Source: Aquimarina sp.
GTDB lineage: Bacteria; Bacteroidota; Bacteroidia; Flavobacteriales; Flavobacteriaceae
Direction of reading: 5' to 3'
DNA length: 19,227 nt
Assembly (NCBI GenBank): GCA_002697475.1
Contig: NZVW01000079.1
Location: forward strand, 1-19,227
Both the position numbers and the translations under genes were made by a program. The notes under the pieces are model-generated. The model made no database searches and was not told the origin of the DNA. It saw only the letters and a list, made by a program, of their open reading frames with translations. Below, piece after piece: positions 1-7,869 of the stretch. The number at the start of each line of letters is the position of its first letter. Position 1 is the stretch's first letter.

Positions 1-170
1 ATTGCCTTTCATCAATAGAAAAACCGAGCTTTAAAGTTGAATAAAAAAAATAAAAGTTGATCTGTAAGATTACAGTCTTTCTTATTGATGGCACAACAGA
101 TTCGCACCTAAGCTGCCACATTCACATTCTATTTTCGTTACTTTGGCAGGAGAATTGATTAAATCTTGTT

Positions 171-2270
171 ATGCGATTATATATTTTACAACTCTGGGCA
201 ATTTCTTTATTTGCGGTTGCTCATAGTTTTGCTACAGAAAAAGAACAACCTTATATCGATTTTATAGATGCACAGGTAACTGTAACACCGGATTTTAATA
301 GCAAAAGTGTAACCGGTAAAGTCATCTACACCTTTAAAGTCTCAGCAGCTATTTCTTCATTCTTTGTAGACGCACAGCAGATGAACATTACCAAAGTTGT
401 ATTGGATGATAAAACCACATCTTTTGAGTATGATGATAAAAAGCTAACAGTTAATGCTACGCTTCAGCCTGATACAAACCACCGTTTACAGATTGAATAT
501 TCTACAACTCCAAAAAAGACGCTCTACTTTGTACATGATTATCAGGGCAGAGATCAGATCTGGACACAAGGTCAGGGTAAGTATACCTCTAACTGGCTAC
601 CAAGTTTTGATGATATGAATGAAAAGGTAACCTTCGACCTTTCTGTGATTTATAAAAAAGGGTATGAGGTTATTGCTAACGGAGTGCTTAAGGAAACAAA
701 GACGGTTAATGATTCTTTACAGCAATGGAATTATGATATGACTCAACCTATGAGTAGTTATCTGGTGGCCTTAGCGATTGGTAAATATGATAAAGTGGTA
801 GAAACGTCAAAGGATGGTATTCCGTTAGAAACCTATTTTTATCCGGAGGATAAGGACAAGTATGAATATACGTATAAGCATAACAAAGAGATTTTTGATT
901 TTCTGGTAACCGAAATAGGAGTGGAGTACCCCTGGCAGAATTATAAGCAGGTTCCGGTTAAGGATTTTCTGTATGCAGGTATGGAAAATACTACAGCTAC
1001 GATCTTTTCGGATGCTTTTGTAGTCGATAAGATTGCCTATAATGATCGTAATTACATTAATGTCAATGCACACGAGCTGGCACATCAGTGGTTTGGCGAC
1101 TTGGTTACCGAGACAGAAGGTACCCACCATTGGTTACAGGAAGGTTTCGCTACCTATTACGCGTTATTGGCAGAACAAAAAATCTTTGGGCAAGATTATT
1201 TTTTATATAAACTGTATGAGAGTGCAGAGCAGCTGACGGCATTATCACAGTCCGAAGGCGCAACCTCCTTACTGGATCCTAAGGCAAGCTCTTTAACCTT
1301 TTACCAAAGAGGAGCCTGGACACTATTTGCATTACAAAAACTGATTGGCGAAGCCAACTTTAAAATAACCATACACAATTACCTGAAGAAGCATAGTTTT
1401 GAAAATGTAACCACTGCAGATTTCTTTGTCATCGCACAAGAAGTTAGTGGAACAGACCTTTCAGAGTTCAAAAAGAAGTGGTTAGAGAATATAGCTTTTC
1501 CGTCACAGGAAGCACTGGATATCTTAACACAGTACGACTTTATCAAAAATTATCTGGCTTTGGCAGGTGAGCGTACACAACCCCTGGCAGGTAAATGGGG
1601 GACACTGGTCAAGGCTTTGGAATTTCCGGTGAATGATTATTTAGGTCAGGAGGCAGTATATCAATTGTCAGGCGATACCTCTCAGGAAGCAATTGCCCTA
1701 TATGATAAAGCTTTTGAAACCAATAATCTTTTTGTGCGTCAGGCGATTGCCAGTTCGTTAAGTAGTGTACCCACAAGCTTAAAGGAGCAATATGAAACAC
1801 TGTTAGAGGATGAATCCTATGCTACTATTGAGCCTGCCCTGTATCATTTATGGGCTAATTTTACAGGTGATAGAGCTAAGTATCTGGAGGCTACTAAAGA
1901 TATTACTGGTTTTAATGATAAAAATATCAGAATCCTGTGGCTGGTCTTAACGCTAAGCACGCCGGAGTATAACAAAGCACAGCACCCTAAATATTTTGAA
2001 GAACTTGTCAGTTACACCGCGCCGGAATTTCATTTTACTACCCGTCAAAATGCTTTTGCCTATCTGGAAAGTATGAACGCTTTTACGGATAAAGTTCTGC
2101 TGAATTTGGTCAATGGCGCTACTCATTATAACTGGAGATTCAGGGATAGTTGTAGAAAAATTCTGGACAAATTACTGCAAAGCGAAACATATCAAAAGAA
2201 ATACGTAGATTTAAAGGTTAAATTATCCCAATCAGAACTTGAATACCTAAAGCGAAAAATGGACCTTTAA
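171..2270 (+). CDS. M1 family zinc aminopeptidase, exported
   Basis: A 699-residue M1 (gluzincin) metallopeptidase that removes N-terminal residues from peptides. Residues 1-21 form a hydrophobic signal peptide ending near AHSFA, so the enzyme probably acts in the periplasm or at the envelope. The substrate-gripping AGMEN motif is at 269-273. The zinc site HELAHQW has H301, E302 and H305, and the third ligand is E324 in WLQEGFATY. Y378 in SLTFYQRGAW fits the conserved transition-state tyrosine. The N-terminal beta domain (about 25-210), the catalytic domain (about 215-440) and a helical C-terminal region are all present, so the protein looks intact. The next gene starts 8 nt after its stop, suggesting an operon. 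The AGGAGA at 148-153 lies too far upstream to define the start. Substrate range cannot be read from the sequence. Confidence 0.95.
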   Translation: MRLYILQLWAISLFAVAHSFATEKEQPYIDFIDAQVTVTPDFNSKSVTGKVIYTFKVSAAISSFFVDAQQMNITKVVLDDKTTSFEYDDKKLTVNATLQPDTNHRLQIEYSTTPKKTLYFVHDYQGRDQIWTQGQGKYTSNWLPSFDDMNEKVTFDLSVIYKKGYEVIANGVLKETKTVNDSLQQWNYDMTQPMSSYLVALAIGKYDKVVETSKDGIPLETYFYPEDKDKYEYTYKHNKEIFDFLVTEIGVEYPWQNYKQVPVKDFLYAGMENTTATIFSDAFVVDKIAYNDRNYINVNAHELAHQWFGDLVTETEGTHHWLQEGFATYYALLAEQKIFGQDYFLYKLYESAEQLTALSQSEGATSLLDPKASSLTFYQRGAWTLFALQKLIGEANFKITIHNYLKKHSFENVTTADFFVIAQEVSGTDLSEFKKKWLENIAFPSQEALDILTQYDFIKNYLALAGERTQPLAGKWGTLVKALEFPVNDYLGQEAVYQLSGDTSQEAIALYDKAFETNNLFVRQAIASSLSSVPTSLKEQYETLLEDESYATIEPALYHLWANFTGDRAKYLEATKDITGFNDKNIRILWLVLTLSTPEYNKAQHPKYFEELVSYTAPEFHFTTRQNAFAYLESMNAFTDKVLLNLVNGATHYNWRFRDSCRKILDKLLQSETYQKKYVDLKVKLSQSELEYLKRKMDL

Positions 2271-2278
2271 ACTATACT

Positions 2279-3202
2279 ATGCGTGCACTCGTAATCTCAG
2301 GAGGCGGAAGTAAGGGAGCCTATGCCGGTGGTGTGGCTCAATACCTCATGCAAGAACAAGGCAGAAAATATGATCTTTTTCTCGGTACCTCTACAGGGAG
2401 CTTACTGATCCCTCAATTAGCCATTGGTAATATAGAACGGATGTATAATATCTATACCAATGTCAATCAACATACTATTTTTAATGTTAATCCTTTCCGG
2501 GTACGTAAAAAAGGAAACCGGGAATATGTTTCCATCAATTTTATGTCTTCCCTATGGCAGTTTATCAAAAAGAAACGAACCTTTGGTGAAAGTAAAAACC
2601 TGAGACGAGCCATCCGCAGAAATTTTACAGAAGCAGAGTTTCGCTTAGCCAAGCGTAGAGTAAAGGATATGGTGGTTACGGTATCTAATCTTACCAAGAG
2701 CCAGACAGAGTATAAATCTATACACGATTTTTCGTACGAAGATTTTTGCGACTGGATATGGATCTCCTGCAATTATGTACCTTTTATGAGTCTCGCCACA
2801 AAAAATGGTTGCGAGTATGCAGATGGCGGTTTTGGTTGTATGGTACCTATCCGAGAGGCTATTCGTAGAGGCGCTACGGAGGTAGATGCCATCATTCTGG
2901 AATCTGAAAATATGGAACATACCAGGGTGTTGGGTAAAAATCCTTTTTCCCTGATGGTCAATTTGTTTGGGTTTATGCTGGATCAGGTAGAAGGGCACGA
3001 TACGGTGGTGGGCAAACTGGCGGCGATTAATAAAAAAGTACCTTTAAATTTATATTACACCCCTTCAAAACTTACAGAGAACTCTTTGATTTTTGACAAA
3101 AAACTGATGGGCAACTGGTGGCGTCAGGGCTATGAGTATGCCGCAGAAAAAGCCAGACAGGCAGAAGATAATAAGCTGAAAGATATTGATATGGCGGGGT
3201 AG
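2279..3202 (+). CDS. Patatin-like phospholipase
   Basis: A 307-residue patatin-family acyl hydrolase, expected to cleave fatty acyl chains from phospholipids or other lipids. The oxyanion loop GGGSKG is at residues 8-13, the nucleophile elbow GTSTG at 36-40 (Ser38), and the dyad aspartate in ADGGFG is Asp182. All catalytic elements are intact and the length suits a stand-alone single-domain enzyme. No signal peptide is visible, so it is probably cytoplasmic or peripherally membrane-bound. It follows the aminopeptidase by 8 nt and is probably co-transcribed with it. No terminator with a U tract is evident directly after the stop. Family assignment is firm; the lipid substrate is unknown. Confidence 0.93.
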   Translation: MRALVISGGGSKGAYAGGVAQYLMQEQGRKYDLFLGTSTGSLLIPQLAIGNIERMYNIYTNVNQHTIFNVNPFRVRKKGNREYVSINFMSSLWQFIKKKRTFGESKNLRRAIRRNFTEAEFRLAKRRVKDMVVTVSNLTKSQTEYKSIHDFSYEDFCDWIWISCNYVPFMSLATKNGCEYADGGFGCMVPIREAIRRGATEVDAIILESENMEHTRVLGKNPFSLMVNLFGFMLDQVEGHDTVVGKLAAINKKVPLNLYYTPSKLTENSLIFDKKLMGNWWRQGYEYAAEKARQAEDNKLKDIDMAG

Positions 3203-3390
3203 GTTTCTGGTTTGAGCTTTCTGGTATGCGGTATCAGGTAAGGCGTATCAGGTTTGAGTAAGAACCGCGTTAAGAATGCGATCCTTTAAAAGTGAATTGA
3301 ACATGCTTGTCACACTGAGCCCTTCACTATGTTCAGAACAGGCTTTGTCGAGATGTATTTGGAGACTGTTTAAAAAATCTACGCTATAGA

Positions 3391-3520
3391 GGTCTCGATA
3401 CAACAAATTCCTTAATAGCAATTTGCCACTCGACCGGACTGAGAGCGTTTAATTGATAGCAATAAACATCCGAGTGAAAAATTGCCCTAAGAAAGCTATG
3501 CGTAAAAAATAGAGCTGGCG
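3391..3520. repeat. Dispersed repeat, copy 1
   Basis: Begins GGTCTCGATACAACAAATTC and runs through CCACTCGACC, GAGAGCGTTTAA, AACATCCGAGTGAAAAATTG and AAAGCTATGCGTAAAAAATA. The same ordered blocks recur at 3837-3957 with small indels, so this is a diverged direct duplication. No reading frame is conserved. Confidence 0.8.
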
Positions 3521-3836
3521 TAAAAGCATAAGTTGAATTTTTGCATTTGAGTAATCATTTCCCCTCTAGAGAGGGGAAGCGTAATGTAATGAAGCAGGGG
3601 TGTGTCGGTATGAGTAAGTGATTATAGTCAGTCATCCAATCAGTTATTTACACACCCAAGAATTTCTAACAAATTATAAATTTGTTGAAATACTATCCCT
3701 CTCAAGACCTGTGCTGAGCCCTTCGACGCTGCTCAGGACAAGCCCTGTCGAAGTAGGGAAGCTTATCGATATGAAAAGAGAAAAATCATAAGTACTAAGT
3801 CTTAAATTCTAACAGTCTTACCGTCTACATAAAATA

Positions 3837-3957
3837 GGTCTTGAGACAACAAATTCCTTCACAGTAATTAACCACTCGACTGGACTAAGAGCGTTTAAAT
3901 AAACATCCGAGTGAAAAATTGCCCTTAGAAAGCTATGCGTAAAAAATAAAGTGAGCG
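3837..3957. repeat. Dispersed repeat, copy 2
   Basis: Diverged direct copy of 3391-3520, sharing ACAACAAATTCCTT, CCACTCGAC, AGAGCGTTTAA, AACATCCGAGTGAAAAATTG and AAAGCTATGCGTAAAAAATA. It lacks an internal segment of about 10 nt present in copy 1. Confidence 0.8.
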
Positions 3958-4173
3958 AAACGGCTATGCAAAATTCGCAAATTGTATAAAGCCTTTATTT
4001 ATAATAGATTTAATTGGTATGTAGATAAAGAAAGTAGTGTAGATGAGTTTCATTTTGTATAGTGTAGCGAACGCCATTTTTAGCATCGATTTCTTCAGGC
4101 TAGACTTTTTTGATTCTTTTTTCGGCGATGGAAAAAAGAATAGTACTAAATAAAATTTATATTTAATTAGTAG

Positions 4174-4214
4174 GGTCTCGATACAATTCCGGGCCTTCCC
4201 GGAATCACTCGACC
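4174..4214. repeat. Short third member of the same repeat family, with hairpin
   Basis: Shares the bounding blocks GGTCTCGATACAA and CACTCGACC with the two larger copies, but its interior is a perfect 8-bp hairpin, ATTCCGGG-cctt-CCCGGAAT (4186-4205). The outer blocks being constant and the centre variable suggests a REP-like element with exchangeable stem sequence. Confidence 0.65.
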
Positions 4215-4541
4215 AGACAAGAAATTCGCTTTAAACAACATTGTCACATCGAGTGTCCTGCGTAGCAGGATGTATCGAGATGCAATTAAACCTAATGCTC
4301 TTGAACTTGTCCCGACATAACCTGCTATATAACCTATTCCATCTGACATTCGGACCAAAAACCTCACACCTGATATCCGATATCCGATAACTCAAACATC
4401 TAATTATCTAAAAATCTTTAAAAACAAGGGTAACATTTTCTTTGATTTTGACACTTACGAATACCGGATCATTTTTTTGGCTAAAGCCTTAAGGTTGATT
4501 TGAATAGAAATTATGTATTAATCATTTAAAAGTATTTAAGT

Positions 4542-5240
4542 ATGTCAAAAGAAAATTTTGATGCCAAGTTAGCTACGCTGGAGGCGATCCCGGCGGCAGA
4601 AGTAAAAGCACCGACAATGCCTGTGGATATAAGTTTGCAGGAAGCTGAAGATTTATTTACCTGGGCTGCAGAAGATCAGGCAGCTTTACAGGCTAAAGGT
4701 CTGGATTGGGATACCCATGTAGCGGATATTCCTGTACGGGCAGGAGCACTCCGCTATGCACAATCAGAGTGGATGAAAGAACGCTTTGGTAGAGAAGAGG
4801 CCAGTAAAGTGTGGAAAGAAGAATCTCCAAAGGCATTTGAACTGCGTAATGATCTTCTTGCAGACTTTAGGTATGCCTATCGCAAAAATGCCAATCTATT
4901 AGGCAGAGTACGCGCTATTGCAGAAGGTACAGGAGCAGCAGATATGATCCAGGACCTTAGTGATATCAGTGTACTGGGCAAAGCCAATACAGCAGAGCTT
5001 GAGGAAATAAAATTTGACCTAACCAAGCTGGATGTAGTAGAACAGCGTGCTGATGAACTGGCAGAGCTGTTAGCCAAAGCTAATGGCGTACTGTTAGAAA
5101 ACGCAAGTGCTAAGGATATACGTGATCGTGCCTTTACACATCTTAAAGAAGCTGTAGATGAGGTACGCGACTGTGGTAAGTATGTCTTTAGAAAGGACCC
5201 TAACCGTTACAAGGGTTATATCAGCCGTTATAAAAAATAA
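4542..5240 (+). CDS. Helical protein of unknown function
   Basis: A 232-residue soluble, mostly alpha-helical protein rich in Ala, Glu, Lys and Leu, with no signal peptide or membrane segment. I do not recognise the family. Visible landmarks are an acidic, Ala-rich N-terminus, a central basic helix (about 105-125), a charged Leu-rich heptad-like stretch (about 150-185, with ELEEIKFDLTKLDVVEQRAD), and a basic C-terminal tail ending NRYKGYISRYKK. The basic tail could contact nucleic acid or membrane, but that is a guess. It has its own upstream region containing GGGTAACATTTT at 4428-4439 and a convincing terminator just after the stop, so it is probably monocistronic. The start codon is the first in-frame ATG and follows an A/T-rich leader. 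Confidence 0.85.
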   Translation: MSKENFDAKLATLEAIPAAEVKAPTMPVDISLQEAEDLFTWAAEDQAALQAKGLDWDTHVADIPVRAGALRYAQSEWMKERFGREEASKVWKEESPKAFELRNDLLADFRYAYRKNANLLGRVRAIAEGTGAADMIQDLSDISVLGKANTAELEEIKFDLTKLDVVEQRADELAELLAKANGVLLENASAKDIRDRAFTHLKEAVDEVRDCGKYVFRKDPNRYKGYISRYKK

Positions 5241-5268
5241 TGGAATACACCCATAACCTTATCAAAGC

Positions 5269-5311
5269 ACCGGGACGGCTATAGAAATCATACTAAGCTC
5301 TCCCGGTTTTT
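5269..5311 (+). terminator. Rho-independent terminator of the 232-residue gene
   Basis: Stem ACCGGGA (5269-5275) with TCCCGGT (5301-5307), a short inner GCT/AGC pairing, then a run of T. It lies 28 nt after the stop codon at 5238-5240. Confidence 0.8.
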
Positions 5312-6055
5312 ATTTGCTATTTATTACCCCATATCGTGTCAGAGTAAACGACCGCCCTAAGAAATCAAAGCCTTAAAAATGAATTGAACAATTGCTAAGG
5401 GATATCTTGCTAACCCTTGCAAATTTTTAATATCTCAACCTAAACTCAATAACGCTCCCCGTAATCCTTCAAAACTCCAGCGGATGATTTTAGTGTCCCA
5501 GCGGGTAGAATTACGATGCCAGCGGACACTTTTTAAAAATCAGCGTACCGCTTGCCGATAAAAAGAATAGGTGGGAAATAATTTTTTGACCGCTGACCGA
5601 TGTTAAAAGTACACTGGCTATGTTTTACAAAGCGCTGATAAAAGATTAAAACGCGCTGACAAATAAATTTTGCCTGATTATCGATAATTTGGTTGGGCTT
5701 ACAACTATCTCCAAACCACTGACCGAACTTTTTTTACCCTGCAAATCAGATTTTATCCGCTCGGCAAAGAAATGGAAATGCTGAAGCATTTTTTATAGGT
5801 TGGATCATCTGTTTATAGACTAAGGACTATAGTCTTTGGACTGTGGACTGTCCATAAGTAGTGTTCAATAAACTATATCATTGAGCATTCATAAGGAATA
5901 TCGTGATACTAATAAAGTCTATCTACCCAACTAAAAAACTCACGTACTCAAGAACTTAAATTTTTAGTTCTGCTAAAAATTTACTTACTTTATAAAACTA
6001 AACATTACCCCACCCCATAACATCGTCATAATTTTTATTGAAACTCTGTTTTGAC
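5312..6055. other. Intergenic stretch with hairpins, no intact gene
   Basis: Apart from the 21-bp periodic tract, this contains a self-complementary run at 5816-5857 built from GGACTATAGTC and TGGAC/GTCCA, and a perfect 11-bp hairpin TAAATTTTTAG-ttctg-CTAAAAATTTA at 5957-5983. The latter could act as a bidirectional terminator, although no gene ends close by. I see no open frame with start and coding character. Confidence 0.6.
5456..5780. repeat. Decayed tract with 21-bp periodicity
   Basis: CCAGCGG occurs at 5477, 5498 and 5519, and TCAGCGT at 5540, exactly 21 bp apart. A second phase of CGCTGAC-like words follows at 5549, 5591, 5612 (CACTGGC), 5633, 5654 and 5717, again on a 21-bp grid, with near-grid words at 5737 and 5758. 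Frame 2 reads heptads PADDFSV, PAGRITM and PADTF-stop. Frame 1 later reads PLTDVKS, TLAMFYK, ALIKD-stop, ALTNKFC. Stops and a frame change rule out a working gene. A fossil of a heptad-repeat protein is the likeliest explanation. Confidence 0.65.
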
Positions 6056-6350
6056 CAATTGCTATGCAATGTTGCCAAAATAGCTAGTGGAACTATCCCG
6101 TTGAAGAACGGGAACTAAACACTATTTGGATAGGTTGCTTGTCAACGTATACATAATAGATAGTTGAATTGTTACCGTTAAGAAACGGCAACCAAATCCA
6201 TACTCGCTGTGGTTTTCCACAAAGGAAATCAAGGGGAGTATGTTAGATTTGGAGGTATATGGTAGATATATCCTCTTAGAGAAGAGTATGTAAGTAATAC
6301 TAGAAATATAAAGAAAATAATAGCAATTGCTATTATGCAATTGTTGTGCC
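6056..6350 (+). ncRNA. Cluster of stem-loops bounded by a short direct repeat (candidate structured RNA or small mobile element)
   Basis: Bounded by CAATTGCTATGCAATGTTG (6056-6074) and its longer variant at 6324-6346, which has a 3-nt and a 1-nt insertion. Inside are TCCCGTT-gaag-AACGGGA (6096-6113); GTTACCGTT-aaga-AACGGCAAC (6171-6192, one mismatch); a 14-bp stem CCAAATC+CATACTC (6192-6205) with GAGTATG+GATTTGG (6236-6252, 3-nt bulge), enclosing TGTGG-tttt-CCACA (6208-6221); TATAT/ATATA (6256-6270); and CTCTT-agag-AAGAG (6273-6286). This density of nested pairing is far above the surrounding sequence. Role unknown: a leader RNA for the downstream gene, a separate small RNA, or a non-autonomous mobile element are all possible. 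Confidence 0.5.
6317..6336. promoter_or_regulatory. 20-bp perfect palindrome upstream of the nuclease-SIR2 gene
   Basis: Perfect inverted repeat centred on GCAATTGC, with arms reaching positions 6317 and 6336, ending 33 nt before the start codon at 6370. Its position and symmetry suit an operator for a dimeric repressor, but it overlaps the right-hand boundary repeat of the stem-loop cluster and could equally be an element end. Confidence 0.45.
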
Positions 6351-6369
6351 TCATTAAAAAAGACTATGA

Positions 6370-6870
6370 ATGCTGATAGATGATTTATTAAAAAAGATTG
6401 ATTTACGTGATGGACATAGAGGTTACTTCATGTTCGAAACTTTTATTCTTAACCTTTTAAAAATTCACCTAGAAAAATCTAATAAGCCCTTTATTTCTCA
6501 ACCAAGACGGATGGGGTTTGATGGATACGCTCCTGAAGGTATCGAGGACATTATTGGGGGAACACAGGTTGAAGTTAAATTTAATCTTGAACGAATTTCT
6601 CCACGCAGACTTATTGATCAAGCTATCCACATCCAAGCTAAGGTTTCTGAAATCGAGCATTTTGAAAACTTATTGTTTATCTCACCTAGCCCTATCTCAA
6701 ATAAGTTCAGGAATTACTTTTCACATCGTTTTGAGGATTTAGATTTACCATTTAAAATCTTTGTTTGGGGCCCAGAAGAGATTAATAAAATAGTATCAAA
6801 AAACAGAAAAGAGGCAAATGAGATAGCAAATAATTTATTCTCATTAAGAATTGAATCAGCCGTAGTATAA
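6370..6870 (+). CDS. Restriction-endonuclease-like (PD-(D/E)xK) N-terminal half
   Basis: A 166-residue product ending at the in-frame TAA. An N-terminal helix contains FETFILNLLKIHLEK (residues 22-36, with Glu23), followed by a candidate active site: Asp51 in MGFDGYAPEG, then Glu68 and Lys70 in TQVEVKF. The helix RRLIDQAIHIQAK comes next. This order resembles Mrr-type nuclease folds, where the core Asp and ExK residues bind metal and cut DNA. The start is fixed: an in-frame TGA at 6367-6369 directly precedes the ATG. The N-terminal domain seems complete, so a truncated nuclease-only protein may be made. Fold assignment rests on motif spacing only and is moderate. Normally this would be joined to the SIR2 domain that follows in the same frame. 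Confidence 0.6.
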   Translation: MLIDDLLKKIDLRDGHRGYFMFETFILNLLKIHLEKSNKPFISQPRRMGFDGYAPEGIEDIIGGTQVEVKFNLERISPRRLIDQAIHIQAKVSEIEHFENLLFISPSPISNKFRNYFSHRFEDLDLPFKIFVWGPEEINKIVSKNRKEANEIANNLFSLRIESAVV

Positions 6871-6984
6871 TCTTCAAAAGATTGGAAAAAGGAAAGACAG
6901 GAAAAATTAGACTTACTTAAACGACTTTATAAGAAAGGGCAGTTTTCTTTTTTCTTAGGCGCAGGGGTTTCTAGCAGTGCCGGT

Positions 6985-7869
6985 ATGCCTGATTGGAATA
7001 CTTTGCTAAACTCATTATTTGTAACATATTTAACGAATGAATTTGACCATGAATCAAAAATCAATGATTCTGATATAAATCAAATTGTTAATAGACTTAA
7101 TCAAATAGACGAGCCTTCAGCTTTAATGGCTGCAAGATATCTGCGAAAGGGGCTTGACAATAGAAACACTGAATCTGAAGATTTTACAAAAGCTATTACC
7201 GAGAATTTATATAAGCTTAGAGACACAGAGAAAAGAGTTGATTCTGATCTTATTAAAGCCATTACTGAGATGTGTATGCCTTTGAGAACGGGTGCTAAAG
7301 TAAAATCAGTTGTTACCTACAATTTTGATGATTTGATAGAAAGACAACTCGAAACACAAGCAATTCAACATCATAGTATCTACACTGATAATGATTACAT
7401 CGACCCTGACGAATTACCTATTTACCATGTTCATGGATTTTTGCCCGAAAACACAGAAGCATATGAATCACTAGATAAGAGCACTCTTGTTTTTTCGGAA
7501 GAAGGATATCATTTGATTTACTCCGATTCATATCATTGGTCAAACCTTGTTCAATTATCTAACTTAAGAGATAATCATTGCTTAATGGTTGGCCTATCCA
7601 TGACTGACCCAAATCTCAGAAGATTATTGGACATCTCTTCCAGAAATGCGGATAAAACAAGACACTTCGCTTTCATGAAGAGGTTAACTATAGAGAGCTT
7701 TAGTCATGTAAAAGAAGAACAAGTAATAGATAATTTAGACGGGGCACAAAAGTTTTTAGATAGGCATCATAACCTTAACGAAGAGATAATGAGAGAGCTT
7801 GGAGTTTCTATTATTTGGTATACCGATTATGAAGAAATCCCAATTTTATTAAGAGAAATAAGAAAATAA
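6985..7869 (+). CDS. SIR2-like NADase domain (C-terminal half)
   Basis: From the first ATG after the interrupting stop, 294 residues of a SIR2_2-type domain. Numbered from that ATG: TYNFDDL (111-117, Asn113 and Asp115), the catalytic-type His in YHVHGF (147-152), and MVGLSMTDPNLRRLL (201-215). In this family the domain hydrolyses NAD+ to starve infected cells (established for several defence sirtuins). The NAD-binding loop GAGVSSSAG lies upstream of this ATG, at 6959-6985 in the same frame, so a protein starting here would lack it and should be inactive. No ribosome-binding site precedes the ATG. It is therefore best read as the second half of the gene at 6370-7869, not as an independent gene. 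Confidence 0.7.
   Translation: MPDWNTLLNSLFVTYLTNEFDHESKINDSDINQIVNRLNQIDEPSALMAARYLRKGLDNRNTESEDFTKAITENLYKLRDTEKRVDSDLIKAITEMCMPLRTGAKVKSVVTYNFDDLIERQLETQAIQHHSIYTDNDYIDPDELPIYHVHGFLPENTEAYESLDKSTLVFSEEGYHLIYSDSYHWSNLVQLSNLRDNHCLMVGLSMTDPNLRRLLDISSRNADKTRHFAFMKRLTIESFSHVKEEQVIDNLDGAQKFLDRHHNLNEEIMRELGVSIIWYTDYEEIPILLREIRK

Larger units (their letters stand above)
3203..4541. repeat. Repeat-rich intergenic region without genes
   Basis: No credible gene in 1.3 kb. The stretch is a patchwork of short dispersed repeats and stem-loops: a near-perfect hairpin TTCCCCTCT/AGAGGGGAA at 3559-3578, AACAAATT/AATTTGTT at 3668-3686, CTTCGAC/GTCGAAG at 3721-3753, and ATTCCGGG/CCCGGAAT at 4186-4205. It also carries variants of a motif resembling GAGCCCTTC-n-TCAGGACA-n-TGTCGA near 3320-3355 and 3715-3753, and a related TCGAGTG/ATCGAGATG element near 4248-4282. 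Elements of this style are common between flavobacterial genes (general knowledge). Confidence 0.75.
6370..7869 (+). pseudogene. Nuclease-SIR2 fusion gene interrupted by one in-frame TAA
   Basis: The whole interval is a single reading frame of 499 codons broken only by TAA at 6868-6870. The 38 codons after the stop (6871-6984) include the charged helix KDWKKERQEKLDLLKRLYKK and then the SIR2 NAD-binding loop FFLGAGVSSSAG, before the first downstream ATG at 6985. No ATG, GTG or TTG lies in frame between the stop and that ATG, so the SIR2 domain can be complete only if the stop is bypassed. Nuclease-like plus SIR2 architecture matches the style of anti-phage effectors (known for SIR2 NADases). 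Either a recent nonsense mutation, perhaps from CAA, GAA or AAA, a sequencing error, or readthrough. The absence of other lesions argues the event is recent or tolerated. Confidence 0.75.

Noticed and set aside
825..1130. Minus-strand open frame within the aminopeptidase gene
   Set aside because: Antisense shadow of the strongly supported M1 catalytic region.
4167..4367. 66-codon minus-strand open frame
   Set aside because: Lies in the dispersed-repeat region and covers a perfect hairpin; composition is not protein-like.
5456..5780. Possible CRISPR-like array
   Set aside because: The 21-bp spacing has short degenerate repeats and no unique spacers of constant length; heptad coding decay fits better.
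6122..6340. 72-codon minus-strand open frame across the stem-loop cluster
   Set aside because: Overlaps the inverted repeats throughout; its openness follows from the AT-rich hairpins, and it has no recognisable motif or promoter.
6056..6350. Retron-type RNA
   Set aside because: No reverse transcriptase gene lies nearby, and the paired ends expected of a retron RNA were not found.
6868..6870. Selenocysteine or pyrrolysine recoding at the internal stop
   Set aside because: The stop is TAA; these amino acids use TGA and TAG respectively.
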